Of a stretch of 9,368 nucleotides of DNA, positions 6,410 through 9,368 are shown one piece after another. The notes below the pieces were generated by a model. The model ran no database searches and had not been told where the DNA came from. It saw only the letters and a list, made by a program, of their open reading frames with translations. The stretch is taken from contig JAJYSF010000018.1 in the NCBI GenBank assembly GCA_021793715.1, forward strand, positions 1-9,368. Reading direction: 5' to 3'. This DNA is from Actinomycetes bacterium. GTDB lineage: Bacteria > Actinomycetota > Actinomycetes > Actinomycetales > Microbacteriaceae. A program made the position numbers and the translations under genes. How positions within the stretch are numbered: position 1 is the first letter of the stretch; the number at the start of each line of letters is the position of its first letter.

Positions 6410-6463
6410 TCCGGCATCGTGTTCAGCCAGACGTACACTGAGCGCACGAGCTGCTCTCGGCAG
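6410..6463 (+). pseudogene. Relic of a second copy of the 5081-5701 gene
   Basis: These 54 bases align without gaps to 5498-5551, identical at 37 positions by direct comparison. Translated in the matching frame, SGIVFSQTYTERTSCSRQ stands against SAVVFTQTYSECTNYCRD: nine identities, and most other changes conservative. Both cysteines of the CxxxC pair are changed or displaced. Nothing recognisable from the rest of the gene remains on either side, and the frame has no plausible start with a ribosome site, so this is a decayed fragment. Confidence 0.65.
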
Positions 6464-6489
6464 CCACCGCGGCGCTCAACGTCGCATCA

Positions 6490-7686
6490 TCAACCCGCCG
6501 GCAAGATGTCGGAGTGCAGGAAGAGCACGCTGAATTCGTCGTCGTAAAGGAGCTCGTACACCTCTCGCTCCTCGACGAGCATGACCAGGTCGCCCGTCAC
6601 GGGGGTGTCGTTCTCCAGCAGGGTGGAGGAGTCGACGTCGTCGGGCAACGTGCCGTTGAGGGAGAAGCCGAGGCGGGTGCCGTTTCCTTCCGGGCCGAGC
6701 CGATCCTCGTCATGCGGCTCATGCAGGAACAGCCGTCCCCGCATCTCGCGGTAGCGCTGTTCCTCGTACTCCGGAACGTTGGTCGCTTCGACCGTGACTT
6801 CGAAGGCGACGGGGAACCAGTCATCGTCGGCATCGACGGGGTACGCATCCTCGGGAATCTCGACGCGCCGCGGCTGCTCGATGACGTACGTGTAGTCACC
6901 GCTCATCGTCCGCACCGTGACCTCCTCGCCGAAGGCGACGATGTCATCCTGAGAGATGGTGATCTCGTCGATGGACTCGACCGGGTCGCGGTCGGCCTGA
7001 CCGGCGGCGTCGGTGTCCGCGGTGTCGGCCTCGGCGATCTGTGATGCGTCGACGACGACGGCGATATCCGAGATGCCGTCCAGCCCGCGGTGAGTGAGAA
7101 GATACGGATCCTCACGCTGTTCGTCCGTCACCCCGAACGTCAGGGTCGCCTCGCGCGTGTCTCCGGTCGAGATCTCAGAACGGAATTCCGGTCCGGCGAG
7201 ATCCTCGAACAGCCACGTGTCATTGTTGCCGGAGCTTCCTCCCGGGCTATCCTCACGAACGTCGTCCATGTGGAGGACAGAGAAATCGACGAAGTCCTCG
7301 AGGGTCAACGGCTCGCTGAGCTCCCCGTCGGTCAGCGCCGAGACGGTGGCGTCGACGCTGAAATACCATTGGTCGCCCTCCAGGAGGTCATAGTCATCGA
7401 CCATCTCCTGCGGAGGATTCAGGAAGCGGGGATTATCCAGAACCATCTCGTGCTCGCCGAAACGCGACTCGAGCAGCACCGGATCACCGAGTGCGGCGAC
7501 GATGTCGAACTCGCTGAGGGCCTCCTGGATGTCGGGAGCGAACGCCGAGAGGTCGGAGGATCCGGTCTCGTGACCGCTCGACGAATCCTCCGGGGTCTCC
7601 GCGTCAGGCTGCTCGTCGGATCCGGCGCAACCGGCACTGAGGAGGGCAAGGGTGGTCAGGCTAGCGAGAACGGCCCCACGTCGCAT
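6490..7686 (-). CDS. Acidic lipoprotein with two DUF4352-like regions
   Basis: This is a 398-residue predicted lipoprotein. A lipoprotein signal peptide (MRRGAVLASLTTLALLSAGC) places the lipidated cysteine at 20, followed by an acidic Ser/Glu/Asp linker to about 50. Two beta-rich regions follow. The first (about 80-215) has DQWYFSVDATVSAL and, near the end, ISTGDTREATLTFGVTD. The second (about 253-390) has GEEVTVRTMSGDYTYVIE and WFPVAFEVTVEATN. The order 'exported strand, V-x-V-x-V-T-x-x-N strand, then G-x-T turn and F-x-V strand' resembles the Ig-like DUF4352 fold; this is inference. ATG 7686 is chosen because AGGAG (minus strand, 7699-7695) is eight bases upstream. GTG 7719, which overlaps the previous stop as GTGA, has no ribosome site and would lengthen the signal peptide. 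The gene lies 29 bases after the 7716-8453 gene and probably shares its operon. Confidence 0.85.
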   Translation of the reverse strand: MRRGAVLASLTTLALLSAGCAGSDEQPDAETPEDSSSGHETGSSDLSAFAPDIQEALSEFDIVAALGDPVLLESRFGEHEMVLDNPRFLNPPQEMVDDYDLLEGDQWYFSVDATVSALTDGELSEPLTLEDFVDFSVLHMDDVREDSPGGSSGNNDTWLFEDLAGPEFRSEISTGDTREATLTFGVTDEQREDPYLLTHRGLDGISDIAVVVDASQIAEADTADTDAAGQADRDPVESIDEITISQDDIVAFGEEVTVRTMSGDYTYVIEQPRRVEIPEDAYPVDADDDWFPVAFEVTVEATNVPEYEEQRYREMRGRLFLHEPHDEDRLGPEGNGTRLGFSLNGTLPDDVDSSTLLENDTPVTGDLVMLVEEREVYELLYDDEFSVLFLHSDILPAG

Positions 7687-7715
7687 CGCGCGGACTCCTC
7701 TCGTTCGGGTGACGT

Positions 7716-8453
7716 TCACTGGTCTGCGTCCACGCCGGGCATCTGGAACTCGTCCTGTCGTACGACGACCGTATATCCGTCGTGCCCGACGTGGAAACGG
7801 AAGAACGAGGAGTCGGTGCCGTCTTCTTCGCTGATCTCGTACACCACGTGCCCGTGGCTGGTGCCGTCGTCTTCGTTGTCCAGCACGACATCGAGTTCAT
7901 CGTTGACGGTGCGGTTGATGTCGCCATCGGCGTTCCGCAGGTTCCTCATCACGTACGGCGGCTCGATGAAATAGTCGCCGTTCAGGGCCGTCGCTGAGAT
8001 CTCGGCGACGAGGTAGCAGCCGTCCTCAGCGACCTGATCGTTGAATTCGTCGACTTTGGTGACGGAATGCAGCGTGAATTCGAACTCGTGGTTCTGAATC
8101 CCGTCGTGGTAGTCAACGACGATGGTCTCGCCCAGCTCGACGAGCGTCTCGTCATCACGGTCTTCGACTCTCTCCTGGAACTCCGTCACGTCCTCGTCGG
8201 TCTCGTCGGCGCTGCCCGCGTACGGGGCGGCGCATGAGACATCGCGTGCGGACGATTCCTCGCTGTCCCCAGATTCCGGTTCGTCAGGTTCCCCGGTGTC
8301 CAGCTGATTCGCCTCCGGCGACGCGGTTGCCGGTTGTGAAGCACCGGACGTCGGTTCATCCGCGCTGCTCGGTTCGCCGCCTGGTGCAGATGAGCACGCG
8401 GCGAGACCTAGGACCAGCGCGGCGCTCGCGAGCATACTTGCGCCGTGACGCAT
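7716..8453 (-). CDS. Acidic lipoprotein with DUF4352-like domain
   Basis: This is a 245-residue predicted lipoprotein. The signal peptide MRHGASMLASAALVLGLAAC ends in a good lipobox (L-A-A-C, cysteine 20). Residues 21-70 are a low-complexity Ser/Pro/Glu/Asp linker typical of cell-wall-spanning lipoproteins. The folded part (about 73-245) holds GETIVVDYHDGIQNHEFEFTLHSV at 108-131, CYLVAEISATALNGDYFIEP at 146-165 and HVVYEISEEDG with FRFHVGHDGYTVVV near the end; the strand order is like DUF4352 Ig-like domains. C74 and C146 could form a disulfide. The ATG is supported by AGGAG on the minus strand (8462-8458). Base composition is lower in GC than the upstream operons and the gene contains no GGATCC, both hints of a foreign origin. 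It is the first gene of a two-gene unit with the longer lipoprotein. Function unknown. Confidence 0.85.
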   Translation of the reverse strand: MRHGASMLASAALVLGLAACSSAPGGEPSSADEPTSGASQPATASPEANQLDTGEPDEPESGDSEESSARDVSCAAPYAGSADETDEDVTEFQERVEDRDDETLVELGETIVVDYHDGIQNHEFEFTLHSVTKVDEFNDQVAEDGCYLVAEISATALNGDYFIEPPYVMRNLRNADGDINRTVNDELDVVLDNEDDGTSHGHVVYEISEEDGTDSSFFRFHVGHDGYTVVVRQDEFQMPGVDADQ

Positions 8454-8570
8454 CTCTCTCCTCGTTGCACCGGACCCGGAGCCGTGGTGAGGTCGTAGGG
8501 CGCTTACTCGGCCGTCGACCGGGTCGGGAATGCTGTTGTGATCTGGCAGGTGGTGGCTGAGTCAGCGACG

Positions 8571-8600
8571 ACCATAGCGATATATGCCGCTCGGGTACAA
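8571..8600 (-). promoter_or_regulatory. Candidate promoter of the lipoprotein pair
   Basis: On the minus strand TTGTAC (8600-8595), an 18-base spacer and TATGGT (8576-8571) form a plausible promoter, giving a leader of about 110 bases before the ATG at 8453. The interval 8454-8622 otherwise shows no gene. Confidence 0.35.
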
Positions 8601-8622
8601 ATCAGTGGGCTTGCTGCCGCGG

Positions 8623-8963
8623 TCAGTCGGCGATACCCCGAGCCTGCCACTCGCCGAAGTTGATACCTGAAGCCTCATCGATCCACGAAGTGCGTCCGTT
8701 CGCCGAACGTCCGGCTACAACTGCTGCGGCAGCGGACGAAGACGTGAACACCACGTCCTGGGTGAACCGAGCCCGTCCACCTTCGATCGCTTGCAGCGAG
8801 CCGTCAGCGAGGAGACTTGCATGTAGTTGATGCCGATGCGCGCGGTGGGAATCGTGGCTCGAAGTCGACGCATGGTGCTCTCGTTGCAGTGCTGTAGTTT
8901 CCGAACTACAGCAGGGGGATAGCCCCCGGCGCAGTGCACGCAAGTGCGACGGCCGGGGTTCAT
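8623..8963 (-). pseudogene. Frameshifted DUF4357 domain remnant
   Basis: The last 65 codons on the minus strand (8820-8623) form a clear DUF4357 domain, with FTQDVVFTSSSAAAAVVAGRSANGRTSW as its hallmark and FGEWQARGIAD at the C-terminus. DUF4357 usually forms the tail of GIY-YIG nucleases or of DNA-binding and restriction-linked proteins. Upstream in this frame the sequence becomes implausible and has only a TTG start at 8943. The frame shifted by one base instead gives an ATG at 8963 and MRRLRATIPTARIGINYMQ running up to 8817, exactly where the domain begins, so a one-base frameshift near 8817-8820 is likely. Even so, the N-terminal part is short and has no GIY-YIG motif and no ribosome site. 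Read as a degraded gene; a small intact protein is less likely. Confidence 0.6.
8891..8927. repeat. Two adjacent perfect hairpins inside the degraded region
   Basis: GCTGTAGTT (8891-8899) and AACTACAGC (8904-8912) are perfect nine-base arms around a TCCG loop. Two bases later GGGGG (8914-8918) and CCCCC (8923-8927) flank a four-base loop. A GCAGTGC word lies on both sides (in 8886-8892 and 8931-8937). Function unknown; a structured RNA or an element end are possible readings. Confidence 0.45.
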
Positions 8964-9033
8964 TTTTCTCTAAGCGGTTCCGGTCTTCGTGAACGGTGGG
9001 TTGCCCCCACTATTGCGCGTGAAGGCGCCACCT

Positions 9034-9071
9034 GAAAGCGTCCCTTCTGCTTCGGCAGGAGGGACGCTTTC
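9034..9071. terminator. Intrinsic-terminator-like hairpin with UUCG tetraloop
   Basis: Arms 9034-9050 and 9055-9071 pair over 17 positions (one U-G) around TTCG, closed by a C-G pair, which is the extra-stable cUUCGg loop in plus-strand RNA. A-rich and T-rich bases at the outer stem (GAAAGCG...CGCTTTC) allow use in both directions. The plus side continues GTTATGT. On the minus side it lies 13 bases after the stop of the truncated gene at 9085. Confidence 0.7.
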
Positions 9072-9084
9072 GTTATGTCTGGCT

Positions 9085-9240
9085 TCAGCGTTGCTGACCT
9101 TCGTGCGCAGCGCGCTCCCGGTCGGCGCGAAGCGCGCTCTTGACAGCGGAGAAGATGACAATCCAGACGATCAGCACCTGAAGGGCAAGCAATCCGACTC
9201 CGACGAGAAGCCAGGGGAGGTCAAGTCCCGTGGAGTGGTG
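9085..9240 (-). pseudogene. 5'-truncated gene for a small single-TM protein
   Basis: The minus-strand frame encodes HHSTGLDLPW followed by one membrane helix (LLVGVGLLALQVLIVWIVIF) and a charged tail (SAVKSALRADRERAAHEGQQR), a sensible small inner-membrane protein with cytoplasmic C-terminus. The frame runs back without any ATG, GTG or TTG before the helix until it meets the TAA of the next upstream gene at 9274-9276, so the true start is missing. The first possible start is a TTG inside the helix (protein of 35 residues). The best reading is a gene cut by an insertion or rearrangement between about 9241 and 9273. A hairpin terminator follows its stop. Family not recognised. Confidence 0.5.
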
Positions 9241-9273
9241 TAATGCTCGGGTGATCGATCGGGCTGGGGTTGG

Positions 9274-9366
9274 TTAAGCGGACAGGGCAAGGTCGGGGTC
9301 TTCGGTGTCGATCTCCTCTCGGGTGTCGGGGACGAGGCTCAGATGGCAGCGATTCAGGAGCTCGGG
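9274..9366 (-). CDS. C-terminal end of an unidentified protein (extends beyond window)
   Basis: Only the last 30 residues are present: PELLNRCHLSLVPDTREEID, then TEDPDLALSA and TAA at 9276-9274. The strand, the fitting codon usage and a smooth acidic ending support a real gene. The tail is too short to identify. Because the downstream gene begins abruptly within 35 bases of this stop with its start missing, this could be the last gene of a mobile element whose end lies between 9241 and 9273; that is conjecture, and no terminal repeat could be verified inside the window. Confidence 0.45.
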   Translation of the reverse strand, partial: PELLNRCHLSLVPDTREEIDTEDPDLALSA

Positions 9367-9368
9367 CC

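Noticed and set aside
6514..7974. Plus-strand open frames of 176 and 294 residues across the lipoprotein genes
   Set aside because: No ribosome sites and no domain pattern; the minus strand has lipoprotein signals and well-spaced ribosome sites.
8623..8963. Retron-type or tRNA-like RNA in the hairpin-rich interval
   Set aside because: No reverse transcriptase gene is nearby and no cloverleaf or T-loop consensus is visible.
8970..9161. Minus-strand open frame of 63 residues
   Set aside because: It runs through the same hairpin and is in a different frame from the membrane-protein fragment.
8989..9243. Plus-strand open frame of 84 residues
   Set aside because: It reads through both arms of the 9034-9071 hairpin and lies opposite the one-TM gene fragment; no domain or good start.

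Overview
The window looks like a chromosomal segment of a high-GC actinobacterium, most probably of the Microbacteriaceae (Microbacterium-like). The reasons are strongly G/C-ending codons, frequent GTG starts, several predicted leaderless genes, and DUF3817 and DUF3237 proteins of actinobacterial type. No rRNA, tRNA or CRISPR array is visible.

Layout. (1) 1-1407: the end of a carbohydrate ABC importer operon, with two MalF/MalG-class permeases overlapping by ATGA; their wording resembles alpha-glucoside (AglF/AglG-type) permeases. (2) 1511-2491: a small DUF3817 membrane protein converging on a DUF3237 protein. (3) 2644-4907: a metabolite:H+ symporter of the MFS followed by a LysR-type regulator with its own predicted leaderless promoter. 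The symporter is divergent from the DUF3237 gene and may share control with it. (4) 5081-6327: two translationally coupled genes of unknown function, a membrane-anchored protein with four extracytoplasmic cysteines and a two-TM protein with a PH-like tail. (5) 6490-8453, minus strand: two acidic lipoproteins with DUF4352-like beta-sandwich regions. (6) 8460-9368: a gene-poor, decayed stretch with a frameshifted DUF4357 remnant, hairpins, a 5'-truncated one-TM gene and the C-terminus of an unidentified protein at the window edge.

Two structures are not explained by the genes. The first is a dispersed family of three ~50-bp palindromes (1419-1470, 4921-4968, 6350-6395), each starting 11-22 bases after the stop codon of a plus-strand gene, with a compensatory base-pair change between copies. 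The second is a 54-bp relic at 6410-6463, matching an internal part of the 5081-5701 gene at 37 of 54 bases. It lies directly behind the third palindrome and suggests an old duplication of a palindrome-plus-gene unit that has mostly decayed.

How the parts work together: region 1 imports a sugar; region 3 is probably a regulated organic-acid or osmolyte uptake unit; regions 4 and 5 encode envelope proteins without recognised function. Regions 5 and 6 are visibly less GC-rich than region 1 (three sampled 60-base lines each: about 56% for gene 7716-8453 against 68% for the permeases) and look like accessory DNA.
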